A stretch of 64,000 nt of DNA from Rhizobium chutanense (GTDB lineage: Bacteria; Pseudomonadota; Alphaproteobacteria; Rhizobiales; Rhizobiaceae): assembly GCF_002531935.1 (NCBI RefSeq), contig NZ_NWSV01000001.1, forward strand, positions 124,001 to 188,000, in the 5' to 3' direction. The notes under the pieces are model-generated. The model saw only the letters and a list, made by a program, of their open reading frames with translations. It was not told the origin of the DNA and did no database searches. Positions 7,376 to 18,913 of the stretch are shown here, piece after piece. Position 1 is the stretch's first letter, and every line of letters begins with the position of its first letter. The position numbers and the translations under genes are program-made.

Positions 7376-7470
7376 GCACTGCATGATTTCTTAAATCGGA
7401 ATCGATATAAGAAAAACGATGCAGCACTTCAAAGTGTTACAGCGCCGCGCGGCTGAAAGACGCGGCGCCG
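7376..7470. repeat. Intergenic inverted-repeat element
   Basis: The thiY-acyltransferase gap holds nested inverted repeats: CTGCAT (7379-7384)/ATGCAG (7419-7424), CACTT/AAGTG (7425-7436) and a perfect 8-bp hairpin GCGCCGCG (7442-7449)/CGCGGCGC (7461-7468). Sequences of this look (AAAGTGTTACAGCG followed by a GC hairpin) are, as I recall, common between rhizobial genes, but no second copy is in the window. It may serve as the thi operon terminator despite lacking a T run. Confidence 0.5.
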
Positions 7471-7486
7471 TAAGGCGGGGAACAGG

Positions 7487-8707
7487 ATGCGACAACAGGA
7501 AAGACTGGCCGGAGCGGACTTTCTGCGCGCGACGGCCTGTCTGCTGGTGTTTGTCCATCATCTGGCGATCCGGCTGGATATGCGCAGAATCCCCGACGAA
7601 CTGGGGTCGACCGCAAACATCCTCCGCTTCGGTAATTTCGGCGTCGCCATCTTCTTCGTGCTCAGCGGCTTCCTTCTTGCCCATCCCTTCTGGCGGGCGC
7701 TCGACGACGGCCGCGACATGCCGAGCCTTCGCCATTACACGATCCGCAGGGCGGCGCGCATCGCCCCGGGCTTCTGGTTCGCCGCGACCATCGGCTTCGC
7801 CCTCAGCCTGACGCTGCTTGCCCTGCCGCTGACGCCAGAGCTTGCGCTGCGCTACCTCTCCGGGCTGCTGTTCATGAGCCAATGGCATTGGCGCACGTTC
7901 TTTCCTGTCGAGACAGACGGGCCGCTCTGGTCGATTCCCTTCGAGGTCACCAGCTATGTGCTGCTGCCGGCCTGCTTCTTCCTGCTGTTTCGTTTGCCGG
8001 CCTTGAGGCAGCGTCCGCTCCTCGCCCGCTTCGCCTGGCTTTGCCTCATCGCCGGCGTGCTCCTCGCCCATCTGCTGATCCTCACCGTCTTTGCGCTCGA
8101 CGACAGCGGGCGTGGCTGGCAATACGGCCTCCAGGGCGGGGCGAAGGAGTGGATGCCGAGATATAATCCGATCGGCTTCTTCGCCGTCTTCGCGCTCGGC
8201 GCGCTTGCTGCCGGCGTCGAGGTGATGCTCCCCAGAAGGCCCTCCCCCTGGTTCGATAGCGCAGCGCTGCTCGCCCTTACCATTGCCGGCTACCGCCTTG
8301 GCATATCGCCGGGCGGCACCCCCGAAGCTTATGGCTGGCTCGAAATCCCCTATGGCTTCCCGGTCTTTCCGCTGGCAATCGCAACCGCCCTCGTCTCGCT
8401 CTGCCATTCGCAATATCTGGGCAGGCTGCTCGACAACGCTCCGGTCCGCTATATCGCAAAGATCTCCTTCGGCATCTATATCTGGCAGGAGATCATCCTG
8501 ATATCGATCCAGAGGCTCGACCAGGGTTCGTTCGGCGTTTCCTCGGAAAACGTCGTCACCGGCTGGCTGCAGTCCTGCGGACTGGCGGGAGCACTTGTCC
8601 TTCTGGTTGCAAGCCTCAGCTACACCCTGCTGGAAAAGCCGGTGATCGACATCGGCAACCGCCTGACATCGCGCCAGCCCAATCGGGCTACTCCTTTCAA
8701 AGTATAA
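7487..8707 (+). CDS. Acyltransferase 3 family membrane protein (OafA/YrhL-like)
   Basis: 406 residues, about ten membrane helices, of the acyltransferase_3 family. It begins with the diagnostic LAGADFLRATACLLVFVHH and contains FGNFGVAIFFVLSGFLLAHPF; the histidine and the R-x10-H-like N-terminal residues of this family are present. Members acetylate or acylate cell-surface polysaccharides, lipopolysaccharide or Nod factors. With a sugar transferase gene next door, exopolysaccharide or LPS decoration is the most likely role; the acyl acceptor is unknown. Start at 7487 after GGCGGGGAACAGG. It does not have the C-terminal SGNH domain of some OafA proteins. Confidence 0.85.
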   Translation: MRQQERLAGADFLRATACLLVFVHHLAIRLDMRRIPDELGSTANILRFGNFGVAIFFVLSGFLLAHPFWRALDDGRDMPSLRHYTIRRAARIAPGFWFAATIGFALSLTLLALPLTPELALRYLSGLLFMSQWHWRTFFPVETDGPLWSIPFEVTSYVLLPACFFLLFRLPALRQRPLLARFAWLCLIAGVLLAHLLILTVFALDDSGRGWQYGLQGGAKEWMPRYNPIGFFAVFALGALAAGVEVMLPRRPSPWFDSAALLALTIAGYRLGISPGGTPEAYGWLEIPYGFPVFPLAIATALVSLCHSQYLGRLLDNAPVRYIAKISFGIYIWQEIILISIQRLDQGSFGVSSENVVTGWLQSCGLAGALVLLVASLSYTLLEKPVIDIGNRLTSRQPNRATPFKV

Positions 8708-8730
8708 ATTCCTCATAACCTCAACTAGAG

Positions 8731-8746
8731 GCGTTAAGGTTAACGC
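8731..8746. promoter_or_regulatory. 16-bp palindrome upstream of the sugar transferase
   Basis: GCGTTAAGGTTAACGC, perfect 7-bp arms with a 2-bp centre, lies in the AT-richer 167-bp gap 128 bp before the sugar transferase start. Its size and symmetry suit a dimeric regulator. TTAA spacing here is 2 bp, so it is not a CtrA box. No cognate regulator is recognised. Confidence 0.4.
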
Positions 8747-8874
8747 GAATTACTCCCATTTTTGGCTTCTTTAGGGTTACGGATTTCTTATTTAAACCGA
8801 TGACAAACGATACGTGAGGATGTATCTGTCTCCCTGCAATTCAGTATCGCATCTAAACTTGTGGGCCTTGCGTA

Positions 8875-9612
8875 ATGAATGCTTATACTTCGAAGACGAA
8901 TTCACGCTTCGATCCGTCTCAGCGTCAGGACAAAATCAGGTCCCTGGTTATCGCGAATTCCAACATTCGCCAGCCGGACAGCTTTTCTCTCGTTGAAAGA
9001 AAGATGGCTGTGCGGCTCGGCGTGAAGCGTTTGATCGACATTGTCGCCTCGCTCAGCGCTCTCATCGTTCTGGCGCCGTTTTTTCTGGCGATCGCGCTCT
9101 TCATCAAGTTCGACGACGGCGGGCCGGTATTTTTCCGCCAGATCCGCTGGGGACTGAACGGCCACAAGATCACCGTCTTCAAGTTCCGCACGATGCGCGC
9201 CGAAGCTTGCGATCCGAGCGGCGTGCAACAGACGGTCAAGGGCGACAGCCGGGTGACGGGCATCGGCGCGGTGCTCCGCAAGACCAATATCGACGAACTG
9301 CCGCAGCTTCTGAACGTCCTCAAGGGCGACATGTCGCTGGTCGGCCCGCGCTGCCACGCCATCAACATGCGGGCGGCCGGCCGGCTCTACGAAGAACTCG
9401 TGCCCGACTACCATCACCGCCACATCATGCGTCCCGGCATTACCGGCCTTGCGCAGACGCGCGGATGGCGCGGACCGACGGCACGGCCGCTGCAAGCCCG
9501 GGCCCGCATCGCCTGCGATATTTATTATGTCAGGAATTTCAGCCTGCTGCTCGACTTGAAGATTCTGTTGAAGACGCTGGTCATCGAACTGCGCGGCGGC
9601 ACCGGCTTCTGA
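8875..9612 (+). CDS. Undecaprenyl-phosphate sugar phosphotransferase (ExoY/PssA-like)
   Basis: 245 residues of the bacterial sugar transferase family. An N-terminal cytosolic tail of about 45 residues precedes one hydrophobic segment (IVASLSALIVLAPFFLAIAL), then the catalytic core with KFRTM, DELPQLLNVLKGDMSLVGPR and the C-terminal ITGLAQTRGWRG. These enzymes start exopolysaccharide or capsule repeat units by moving a sugar-1-phosphate to undecaprenyl phosphate. It is similar in size and motifs to rhizobial ExoY/PssA but no polymerisation genes are adjacent, so it may be a paralogue. VGPRC replaces the usual VGPRP. The upstream 167 bp holds a palindrome. Confidence 0.86.
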   Translation: MNAYTSKTNSRFDPSQRQDKIRSLVIANSNIRQPDSFSLVERKMAVRLGVKRLIDIVASLSALIVLAPFFLAIALFIKFDDGGPVFFRQIRWGLNGHKITVFKFRTMRAEACDPSGVQQTVKGDSRVTGIGAVLRKTNIDELPQLLNVLKGDMSLVGPRCHAINMRAAGRLYEELVPDYHHRHIMRPGITGLAQTRGWRGPTARPLQARARIACDIYYVRNFSLLLDLKILLKTLVIELRGGTGF

Positions 9613-9695
9613 GCCGATTCACTGCATCGGCAAAGCCGCACGTGGTCGCCGCCTTTTCACTTCTGTCTTTCGTCAGCCGACAGATCGACGGACAT

Positions 9696-9724
9696 AAAAA
9701 AGGCGGCTGTTGCAGCCGCCTTTC
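9696..9724 (-). terminator. Bidirectional terminator between sugar transferase and atpC
   Basis: GGCGGCT (9702-9708), loop GTTGC, AGCCGCC (9714-9720). On the minus strand the stem is followed by a run of six T (9696-9701 read in reverse), which makes it a strong terminator for the atp operon; on the plus strand only TTT follows. Confidence 0.87.
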
Positions 9725-9744
9725 GTCATCGCATTCGGTTGCGA

Positions 9745-10152
9745 TCAGTCCTGTTGCACGATGCCGCTCAGATGCGTCAGTTCCATGATGAAGTGCTCGA
9801 GCTTCGACTTGTGCTCGTGCAACTCGGCATGTTCGAGCTCCAGGCGAGCGGCTTCGATGCGACGGGTCAGCTCGTCCTTGTGGAGTTCCTCGACCGGAAC
9901 CGCGGATTCGGCAAGCAAGGTGCAGCCGGTCGGCAGGATATCGGCAAAACCGCCGAACACGACATAGTCCTGCTTCCTGCCGGAAGCCGAACGCACGCTC
10001 ACGACACCGGGCTTGATCGTCGTCATCGTCGGCGCGTGGTGCGCCATGACGGTCATTTCGCCCTCAGTCGCAGGAATGACGACCTCGGTCACCATCTCCG
10101 ACAGCAGCAGACGCTCCGGCGAAACGAGCTCAAAGTTGAAATTGTCAGCCAT
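9745..10152 (-). CDS. atpC: F1F0 ATP synthase epsilon subunit
   Basis: 135 residues with the epsilon N-terminal beta-sandwich (FNFELVSPERLLLSEMVTEVVIPATEGEMTVMAHHAP) and a helical C-terminal tail. Epsilon sits on the rotor stalk of F1, couples gamma rotation and can inhibit ATP hydrolysis. It is last in the atp operon; its ATG overlaps the stop of the preceding small ORF (TGATG), so it is translated after that ORF rather than after atpD. Confidence 0.96.
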   Translation of the reverse strand: MADNFNFELVSPERLLLSEMVTEVVIPATEGEMTVMAHHAPTMTTIKPGVVSVRSASGRKQDYVVFGGFADILPTGCTLLAESAVPVEELHKDELTRRIEAARLELEHAELHEHKSKLEHFIMELTHLSGIVQQD

Positions 10153-10390
10153 CAGTGACTTACCTTCTCGGCTATGGCTTTCGCATCTTGCAATTTAGTC
10201 CCGCAGAACGGGCAGTGCATTATTGCCTGGTCGAGGTAACCGAGGCCTTCCTCGCTCTGGACCAGACCCACCACCATCATCATCACGCCGTTATCGGCGC
10301 GATAGATGATCGGCGCTGCCGGTTCCGGAAGATCCGCCACGACCCCCTTGAGGGAGTCGCAGCAGAATATCTCGTCCGAGGCATCGGTCA

Positions 10391-10391
<1 letters not shown>
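10152..10391 (-). CDS. 79-residue CxxC protein inserted between atpD and atpC
   Basis: A small soluble protein with C10-C11 near the N-terminus and C60-P-F-C63-G, a zinc-ribbon-like knuckle, near the C-terminus. No family is recognised. Its ATG (10391) overlaps the atpD stop and its stop overlaps the atpC ATG, both as TGATG, so it is locked into the ATP synthase translation chain. A TTG one codon upstream is a possible alternative start. The two cysteine pairs could bind one metal or act as a redox switch (inference). Equimolar coupling with beta and epsilon suggests a role in F1 assembly or regulation, but position is the only evidence. Confidence 0.8.
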
Positions 10392-12728
<2,337 letters not shown>

Positions 12729-12756
12729 CCGTTATCCGTCCTAACTTAGGGCCCGA

Positions 12757-14286
12757 TTACGAGAAAGACTTTGCGAAGCTATCGAGAGCAGCATTGAGCT
12801 TGCCCTTGGTATCATCGCTGATTGCCTTTTCCGTGCGGATTGCGTCGAGGATGGCGGAGCCTTCCGAACGCAGGTACGAAAGCAAGCCCTGCTCGAACTT
12901 GCCGACCGATGCGACCGGCAGCTTGTCGAGATAGCCGTTGACGCCGGCGAAGATCACGGCGACCTGCTCTTCCGTCTTCAGCGGCGAGAACTGCGGCTGC
13001 TTCAGGAGTTCGGTCAGGCGTGCACCGCGGTTCAGCAGGCGCTGCGTTGCAGCGTCGAGGTCAGAACCGAACTGGGCGAAGGCTGCCATTTCGCGATACT
13101 GGGCGAGTTCGCCCTTGATCGAGCCGGCAACCTGCTTCATCGCCTTGATCTGGGCCGAGGAACCGACGCGGGAAACCGACAGACCGACGTTAACGGCCGG
13201 ACGGATACCCTGGTAGAACAGGTCGGTTTCGAGGAAGATCTGGCCGTCGGTGATCGAGATCACGTTGGTCGGAATGAAGGCCGAAACGTCGTTGCCCTGC
13301 GTTTCGATAACCGGCAGAGCGGTCAGCGAACCGGCGCCCTTGTCGTCGTTCATCTTTGCGGCGCGCTCGAGGAGACGCGAATGCAGGTAGAAAACGTCGC
13401 CCGGATAGGCTTCGCGGCCCGGCGGGCGGCGCAGCAGCAGCGACATCTGGCGGTAAGCGACAGCCTGCTTGGACAGGTCGTCATAGCCGATCAGGGCGTG
13501 CTGGGCGTTGTCGCGGAAGTATTCGCCCATTGCGCAGCCTGCGAACGGAGCGAGGAACTGCATCGGAGCCGGGTCGGAAGCCGTCGCAGCAACGATGATC
13601 GAGTACTTCAGGGCGCCGCGCTCTTCGAGAACCTTGACGAACTGAGCAACGGTGGAGCGCTTCTGGCCGACGGCGACGTAGACGCAGTAGAGCTTGTCGT
13701 TGTCAGGGCCGTTGTCGTGGATCGGCTTCTGGTTCAGGAAGGTGTCGAGCAGGATCGCGGTCTTGCCGGTCTGGCGGTCGCCGATGACGAGCTCGCGCTG
13801 GCCGCGGCCGACCGGGATGAGGGCGTCGATGGCCTTGAGGCCGGTCGACATCGGCTCATGTACCGACTTGCGCGGAATGATGCCCGGGGCCTTGACGTCG
13901 ACGCGCGCACGGCGGGTCGCGTTGATCGGACCCTTGCCGTCGATCGGGTTGCCGAGCGCGTCGACGACGCGGCCAAGCAGTTCCGGACCGATCGGAACGT
14001 CAACGATGGCGCCCGTACGCTTGACGGTGTCGCCTTCCTTGATGTCGCGGTCGGAGCCGAAAATAACGACGCCGACGTTATCAGATTCAAGGTTCAGGGC
14101 CATGCCGCGGATGCCGCCGGGGAACTCGACCATTTCACCGGCCTGAACATTGTCCAGACCGTAAACGCGAGCGATACCGTCACCGACGGAGAGAACCTGG
14201 CCGACTTCCGAGACTTCTGCCTCTTTGCCGAAATTTTTGATCTGGTCTTTGAGAATTGCGGAAATTTCCGCGGCGCGGATATCCAT
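12757..14286 (-). CDS. atpA: F1F0 ATP synthase alpha subunit
   Basis: 509 residues with the non-catalytic nucleotide site [19 protein letters not shown] and the conserved [23 protein letters not shown] region carrying the catalytic arginine loop nearby. Alpha alternates with beta in F1 and supplies the arginine finger. Its ATG overlaps the atpH stop (TGATG), so the two are translationally coupled. Confidence 0.98.
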   Translation of the reverse strand: MDIRAAEISAILKDQIKNFGKEAEVSEVGQVLSVGDGIARVYGLDNVQAGEMVEFPGGIRGMALNLESDNVGVVIFGSDRDIKEGDTVKRTGAIVDVPIGPELLGRVVDALGNPIDGKGPINATRRARVDVKAPGIIPRKSVHEPMSTGLKAIDALIPVGRGQRELVIGDRQTGKTAILLDTFLNQKPIHDNGPDNDKLYCVYVAVGQKRSTVAQFVKVLEERGALKYSIIVAATASDPAPMQFLAPFAGCAMGEYFRDNAQHALIGYDDLSKQAVAYRQMSLLLRRPPGREAYPGDVFYLHSRLLERAAKMNDDKGAGSLTALPVIETQGNDVSAFIPTNVISITDGQIFLETDLFYQGIRPAVNVGLSVSRVGSSAQIKAMKQVAGSIKGELAQYREMAAFAQFGSDLDAATQRLLNRGARLTELLKQPQFSPLKTEEQVAVIFAGVNGYLDKLPVASVGKFEQGLLSYLRSEGSAILDAIRTEKAISDDTKGKLNAALDSFAKSFS

Positions 14287-14852
14287 CAGCCGACCTCTTT
14301 CAATGCAAGCTTAAGGGTAGAGAGTTTGGTACGAAGAGACGTATCAATCTGACGGGACCCGACCTTGACGATCAGACCACCAAGAATTGACGGATCAACC
14401 GTGACGGCAATCGCCACGTCTTTGCCGGTGACGCCCTTCAGCGCCGCCTTCAATTCATTTTCCTGCTCTGCGGAGAGAGCATGGGCCGAGGTAACCTCGG
14501 CGGAAATTTCGCCACGATGATTGGCGGCGATCAGCCGGAAGGCCTTGATCATGCCCGGCAGGGCAAACAGGCGGCGGTTGCGCGCCACGACCTTCAGGAA
14601 ATTGGCGAAGAAGCCCGAGATGCCGGCCTTTTCACTGATGGCGACGATCGCCTTCAGCTGGTCCTCGGCGGAGAAAACCGGGCTCAGGATGAAGCGCTTC
14701 AGATCATCGCTCTCGTCCAGCATCGCCTGGAAACGGTCAAGATCTGCAGTTACGGTACCGACGGCGTTCTCTTCGAGCGCCAGCTCGAAAAGCGACGAGG
14801 CATAGCGCTCTGCAACACCAGAAGTAAGCTGGGACGTGTCTGCCACTGGCAC
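14286..14852 (-). CDS. atpH: F1F0 ATP synthase delta subunit (OSCP)
   Basis: 188 residues starting at a GTG codon ([20 protein letters not shown]), preceded by AGGGA. The frame extends to a TTG at 15053 but those 67 residues do not resemble the family. The N-terminal helical bundle and the C-terminal [23 protein letters not shown] motif identify OSCP/delta, which links F1 to the peripheral stalk. First gene of the operon; the F0 genes are elsewhere, as usual in alphaproteobacteria. The 255-bp gap 14853-15107 should hold the operon promoter and leader; I see no clear -35/-10 pair there. Confidence 0.95.
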   Translation of the reverse strand: MPVADTSQLTSGVAERYASSLFELALEENAVGTVTADLDRFQAMLDESDDLKRFILSPVFSAEDQLKAIVAISEKAGISGFFANFLKVVARNRRLFALPGMIKAFRLIAANHRGEISAEVTSAHALSAEQENELKAALKGVTGKDVAIAVTVDPSILGGLIVKVGSRQIDTSLRTKLSTLKLALKEVG

Positions 14853-15107
14853 AAATTTCCCTGATTTCAACCCAAAATCCGGCTCTCGGCGGGCGCCGAA
14901 CCTATGATCTTGAATTCGTTTTGATTTCCCCCAGAAATCACAAGAGAAGCCTCTTGCTTCTTCCGAAATTCGGGGTCCGTCTAACATAGGATGTTCGGAC
15001 TCGCAACACGCGTAATGCCCGAATACGCCTTTCACATGAATTTCTGTTCGCAAAATTGCGCAATGGCCTGAAAGCCGGTCAGGGAGACCGTCTGCCAGCC
15101 AGGAGAT

Positions 15108-15497
15108 TCACGTTTGGATGAAGCCGAAAACATAGAGCAGCGGCAGGGCGGCCAAAGCGATCTGCACAACCAGAAGTAAATAGTTGACGAGATTACTCCC
15201 CTTATCGGACAGGATCGATATGATACGGGCAAAGGCTGCCATCGCAAAGGAGGCCCCGAGCGCCATGTAGATCCAGTCCTGGGCGAGCAGGATGGCCGAC
15301 AGGCCGAAGCCGAGATAGAAACCGCCCATCGAGCGTCCCTCGCCGAAACCTTCCCGCCGCCCCTCCTGCACCTGGAGGCCGAGAAGGCGGAAGGCTTGTC
15401 CCGGCGCAAACATCATGATGAAGCCGGCGAGCGCCGTGAAAGCGGCGGAACAAAAGGCAAGCTGCTCGCCAAGCTCGGTCGGAAAGTAAAATTCCAT
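15108..15497 (-). CDS. Conserved four-helix membrane protein of unknown function
   Basis: 129 residues with four predicted membrane segments (about 12-35, 52-70, 73-95 and 101-125) joined by short loops; a positively charged cytoplasmic loop QEGRREGFGEGRS lies between the first two. No enzymatic motif is seen. The size and topology resemble small alphaproteobacterial DUF4345-type membrane proteins, but I cannot place it firmly. It lies alone between the atp operon and priA; the frame has normal codon use for its neighbours. Confidence 0.7.
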   Translation of the reverse strand: MEFYFPTELGEQLAFCSAAFTALAGFIMMFAPGQAFRLLGLQVQEGRREGFGEGRSMGGFYLGFGLSAILLAQDWIYMALGASFAMAAFARIISILSDKGSNLVNYLLLVVQIALAALPLLYVFGFIQT

Positions 15498-15574
15498 GCG
15501 TCGGCCCCAAATCGCCCGGATGATTCGGTGTTTATGGCATGCGCCGGAAAAGGAGGAAATGGCGGCCTTATGTT

Positions 15575-17791
15575 TTAGAGAAAACTCTGCGGATCGATGT
15601 CGAGCTGCACCTGTACCGATCCGCGCTCCTTGGGCGATTGCGACAGCATCGCCCGCAGGAAGCCCTGCATGTCGGAGTTCCGTCGGCCGTGCACCAGCAG
15701 GCGGAAGCGGTGGCGGCCGCGCACCAGCGCAAGCGGCGCTTCGGCCGGGCCGAGCACCGAAATGCCGGACACTTGCGGCGCCGCGTTGCGCATGCCGCGG
15801 GCATGGTTTTCGGCGTCATGGCGGGTTTCGGCCGAAACGATGATCGAGGCGAGCCTGCCGAACGGCGGCAATATGGCGCGTTCGCGTTCGGTGATCTCGC
15901 GCTCGTAGAAGGCGTCGGAATTGCCCGACACGATCGCCTGCATGACGGGATGCTGCGGCTGGTAGGTCTGCAGCAGCCCATGGCTCTTGAGGCCGGTGCG
16001 CCCGGCCCGACCCGTCACCTGCGACAACAGCTGGAAGGTGCGCTCGGCGGCGCGCGGGTCGCCATTGGCAAGGCCGAGGTCGGCATCGACGATGCCGACC
16101 AGCGTCATCAGCGGAAAATTATGCCCCTTGGCGACCAACTGGGTGCCGATGACGATATCGGCCTCGCCCTTGGCGATTGCATCGAGCTCCAGCCGCAGCC
16201 GCTTCACTCCGCCCATGATATCGGAGGAGAGAACGATGGTCCGCGCCTCCGGGAAATGCCGTTCCACCTCCTCGGCAATACGCTCGACGCCTGGCCCGCA
16301 GGCAACGAGATGGTCGAGCGTGCCGCATTCCGGGCATGCTTCCGGCGTGCGCTCGGCATAGCCGCATTGATGGCATTGCAGCTGTTTGCGGAAGCGATGC
16401 TCGACCAGCCAGCTCGAACATTGCGGGCATTGGAACCGGTGGCCGCAGACCCGGCAGAGCGTCAGCGGCGCATAACCGCGCCGGTTGAGAAAAAGCAGCG
16501 CCTGTTGGCGCTTCTCCACCGTCTTGCCGATCGCCCGGATCAGCACCGGCGACAGGAAGCCGCCGCGCTCCGGAGCGTGCCGGCGCATATCGATGAGATG
16601 CAGGTCCGGCAGCGCCGCGTCGCCGAAACGCGTCGGCAGGTGGACGGTGCTGTAGCGCCCGCTCTGGCCGTTGACCTGGCTTTCGACCGACGGCGTCGCC
16701 GAGACCAGAATGACGGGAAAATCGCCGATGCGGCCGCGCACCACGGCCATGTCGCGCGCATTGTAGAAGACGCGGTCCTCCTGCTTGTAGGCAGGATCGT
16801 GCTCCTCGTCGACGATGATCAGGCCGAGATCCTCGAAGGGCAGGAAGAGCGCCGAGCGGGCGCCGGCCACGACCCTGACTTCGCCGGTCACCGCCTGGCG
16901 CCAGACCTTTTCGCGCATGCGCGGCGCCAAATCGGAATGCCATTCGGCCGGCTTTGCCCCGAAGCGATCCTGGAAACGCTCCATGAAACTGGCCGTCAGC
17001 GCGATCTCCGGCAGCAGGATCAGCACCTGCCTGCCGCGTTTCAGCGTCTCGGCAATCGCCTCGAAATAAACCTCGGTCTTGCCGGAGCCGGTCACCCCGT
17101 CGATCAGCGACACCGAAAACTCACCCTTGCGGATGTCGGACACGATCTCTTCTGCCGCCGCCCTCTGCGGCCCTTCGAGGCGTGCGGCGGCGAAATCCGG
17201 ATCGGGCATCGCCACCACCGGCGGCGGCGGCAGGAATATCGTCTCGAAAATGCCGAGCGTGATCAGCCCGTCGACGACGCTCGCCGAAACCCCCGCCGCA
17301 TGCGCCAGGCCGCTGCGTGTCCAGGAAAGCCCGGCGGCGGCGGTATCGAGCACCCGGGCGCGCGCCGGCGTCATCCGCTCCGGTTCGCCGCCGACGAATT
17401 TCAGCCCTTCCACCATCGGCTCCGGCTCGAAAGCGTTCGGCGCCCTCAGCGCCATGCGCGCGACGAGGCCCGGCGGCGAGAGCGTATAGGTCGCCACCCA
17501 ATCGATGAAATCGCGCATCTCCCGGGAGAGCGGCGGGCAGTCGAAGACATGGCTGATCGGCCGCAATTTCTTCGGATCGACACCGTCCTCGCCGCCGTCC
17601 CAGACGACGCCGATCACCTGCCGCGGCCCGAGCGGTACCTGCACGACCGAGCCGGGCTCGACCGCCATGCCATCCGGCACCGAATAGGAATAGGGTTTCG
17701 ACGCCGGCATCGGCACCAGCACGGGAACCGTTCGGTTCGCGGGCGGTGCCTCGAAAAGCGCGCCAAAGAGATCGGACGAATCTGTGCTCAT
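15575..17791 (-). CDS. priA: Primosomal protein N', replication restart helicase PriA
   Basis: 738 residues. After the N-terminal 3'-DNA-binding domain (KPYSYSVPDGMAVEPGSVVQ) come the helicase motifs: Walker A GVTGSGKT, DEEH box (IIVDEEHDPAYKQED), SATPS, and motif VI QVTGRAGRTG. The helicase-embedded zinc module has eight cysteines as four CxxC pairs (CRVC, CPQC, CHQC, CPEC). PriA recognises stalled forks and reloads the replicative helicase. Start at 17791 (MSTDSSDLFGALFE); the frame runs 22 codons further up without support. Confidence 0.96.
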   Translation of the reverse strand: MSTDSSDLFGALFEAPPANRTVPVLVPMPASKPYSYSVPDGMAVEPGSVVQVPLGPRQVIGVVWDGGEDGVDPKKLRPISHVFDCPPLSREMRDFIDWVATYTLSPPGLVARMALRAPNAFEPEPMVEGLKFVGGEPERMTPARARVLDTAAAGLSWTRSGLAHAAGVSASVVDGLITLGIFETIFLPPPPVVAMPDPDFAAARLEGPQRAAAEEIVSDIRKGEFSVSLIDGVTGSGKTEVYFEAIAETLKRGRQVLILLPEIALTASFMERFQDRFGAKPAEWHSDLAPRMREKVWRQAVTGEVRVVAGARSALFLPFEDLGLIIVDEEHDPAYKQEDRVFYNARDMAVVRGRIGDFPVILVSATPSVESQVNGQSGRYSTVHLPTRFGDAALPDLHLIDMRRHAPERGGFLSPVLIRAIGKTVEKRQQALLFLNRRGYAPLTLCRVCGHRFQCPQCSSWLVEHRFRKQLQCHQCGYAERTPEACPECGTLDHLVACGPGVERIAEEVERHFPEARTIVLSSDIMGGVKRLRLELDAIAKGEADIVIGTQLVAKGHNFPLMTLVGIVDADLGLANGDPRAAERTFQLLSQVTGRAGRTGLKSHGLLQTYQPQHPVMQAIVSGNSDAFYEREITERERAILPPFGRLASIIVSAETRHDAENHARGMRNAAPQVSGISVLGPAEAPLALVRGRHRFRLLVHGRRNSDMQGFLRAMLSQSPKERGSVQVQLDIDPQSFL

Positions 17792-17980
17792 CGGGCGAGA
17801 CCATGCCCGCAAATCGATGGAATTGGAACCGCAAAGACGAGGCGGCGTCTCTTGCATCCGTGATCGCCTGCAGCCCGAACGAAAAGGTTGCCGGGCAAGC
17901 GATCAGCTGCATAGATTGCCGGACGATCGTGTTCGAAATGCCGAAGCGCTATTCTTCGGCCGCTGAATTGGAGAGCACCA

Positions 17981-18913
17981 ATGGCCAGACTGACCGAAGA
18001 TGCCAAGGGCGTCTATGTGATCGCCGTCACCCCTTTCACCGATGACGGCGCGCTCGATCTTGCCAGCATCGACGGCATGGTCGATTTCTACGAGGGCGCC
18101 GGCGTTACCGGACTGACGGTGCTTGGCCAACTCGGCGAGGCCCCGAAGCTGACCGCCGAGGAATCGCGGACTGTGGTCGAACGCGTGCTGAAGCGCCTGG
18201 ACGGCCGTCTTCCCGTCGTGGTCGGCGTCTCGGCGCCGGGGCTTGCTCCGATGCGTGAACTTTCCGAAGCGGTCATGGCAGCGGGTGCTGCCGGCGTCAT
18301 GGTCGCGCCACCCTGGACCGTCAAGACCGACGACCAGGCCTTCGCCTTCTACCAGTCGGTCGGCGAGGCCCTGGGTAATACGCCCTTCGTCCTGCAGGAT
18401 TATCCCCTCACCACCAATGTGACGATCGCACCCAAGGTCATCGAGCGCATCGTCAACGAGGTGCCGAACTGCGTCATGCTCAAGCACGAGGATTGGCCGG
18501 GCCTTGCGAAGATATCGGCGCTTCGCGCCGCCAGCGACAAGGGCGGCATGCGGCGCATCTCGATCCTTTGCGGCAATGGCGGGCTTTTCCTGCCCGAAGA
18601 GATGGGCCGCGGCGCCGATGGCGCCATGACCGGCTTCTGCTATCCGGAGATGATGGTCGGTGTCGTCGCGGCCTATGCGGCCGGACATCCCGATCGTGCC
18701 TATGAAATCTTCGACGCCTACCTGCCGCTCGCCCGTTACGAACAGCAGCAGGGCATCGGCCTTGCCTGCCGCAAATATGTGCTCGCCAAGCGGGGCGTGA
18801 TCGGGTCCGCCGCCCTGCGCAAACCGGGCGCCGGGCTTTCGGCGCCCGATATTGCCGATGTCGAGCGGCTGCTGGCGCGTCAGGCGATCCGCCTCAAGGA
18901 GATCGGGGCGTGA
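17981..18913 (+). CDS. DapA-family (class I) aldolase/synthase, not DapA itself
   Basis: 310-residue TIM-barrel protein of the dihydrodipicolinate synthase/N-acetylneuraminate lyase family. The Schiff-base lysine is K168 (MLKHED) and the catalytic tyrosine Y141 (QDYP). The DapA carboxylate motif GTTGE is replaced by GQLGE (49-53), so pyruvate is probably bound differently and a sugar-acid aldolase or dehydratase role is more likely than lysine synthesis. Start at 17981 follows GGAGAG. It is monocistronic, divergent from priA, and overlaps the convergent GNAT gene by 20 bp. Confidence 0.83.
   Translation: MARLTEDAKGVYVIAVTPFTDDGALDLASIDGMVDFYEGAGVTGLTVLGQLGEAPKLTAEESRTVVERVLKRLDGRLPVVVGVSAPGLAPMRELSEAVMAAGAAGVMVAPPWTVKTDDQAFAFYQSVGEALGNTPFVLQDYPLTTNVTIAPKVIERIVNEVPNCVMLKHEDWPGLAKISALRAASDKGGMRRISILCGNGGLFLPEEMGRGADGAMTGFCYPEMMVGVVAAYAAGHPDRAYEIFDAYLPLARYEQQQGIGLACRKYVLAKRGVIGSAALRKPGAGLSAPDIADVERLLARQAIRLKEIGA

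Noticed and set aside
15539..17863. A 774-codon plus-strand frame.
   Set aside because: Antisense to priA, which has all helicase and zinc motifs; the plus-strand product has none.
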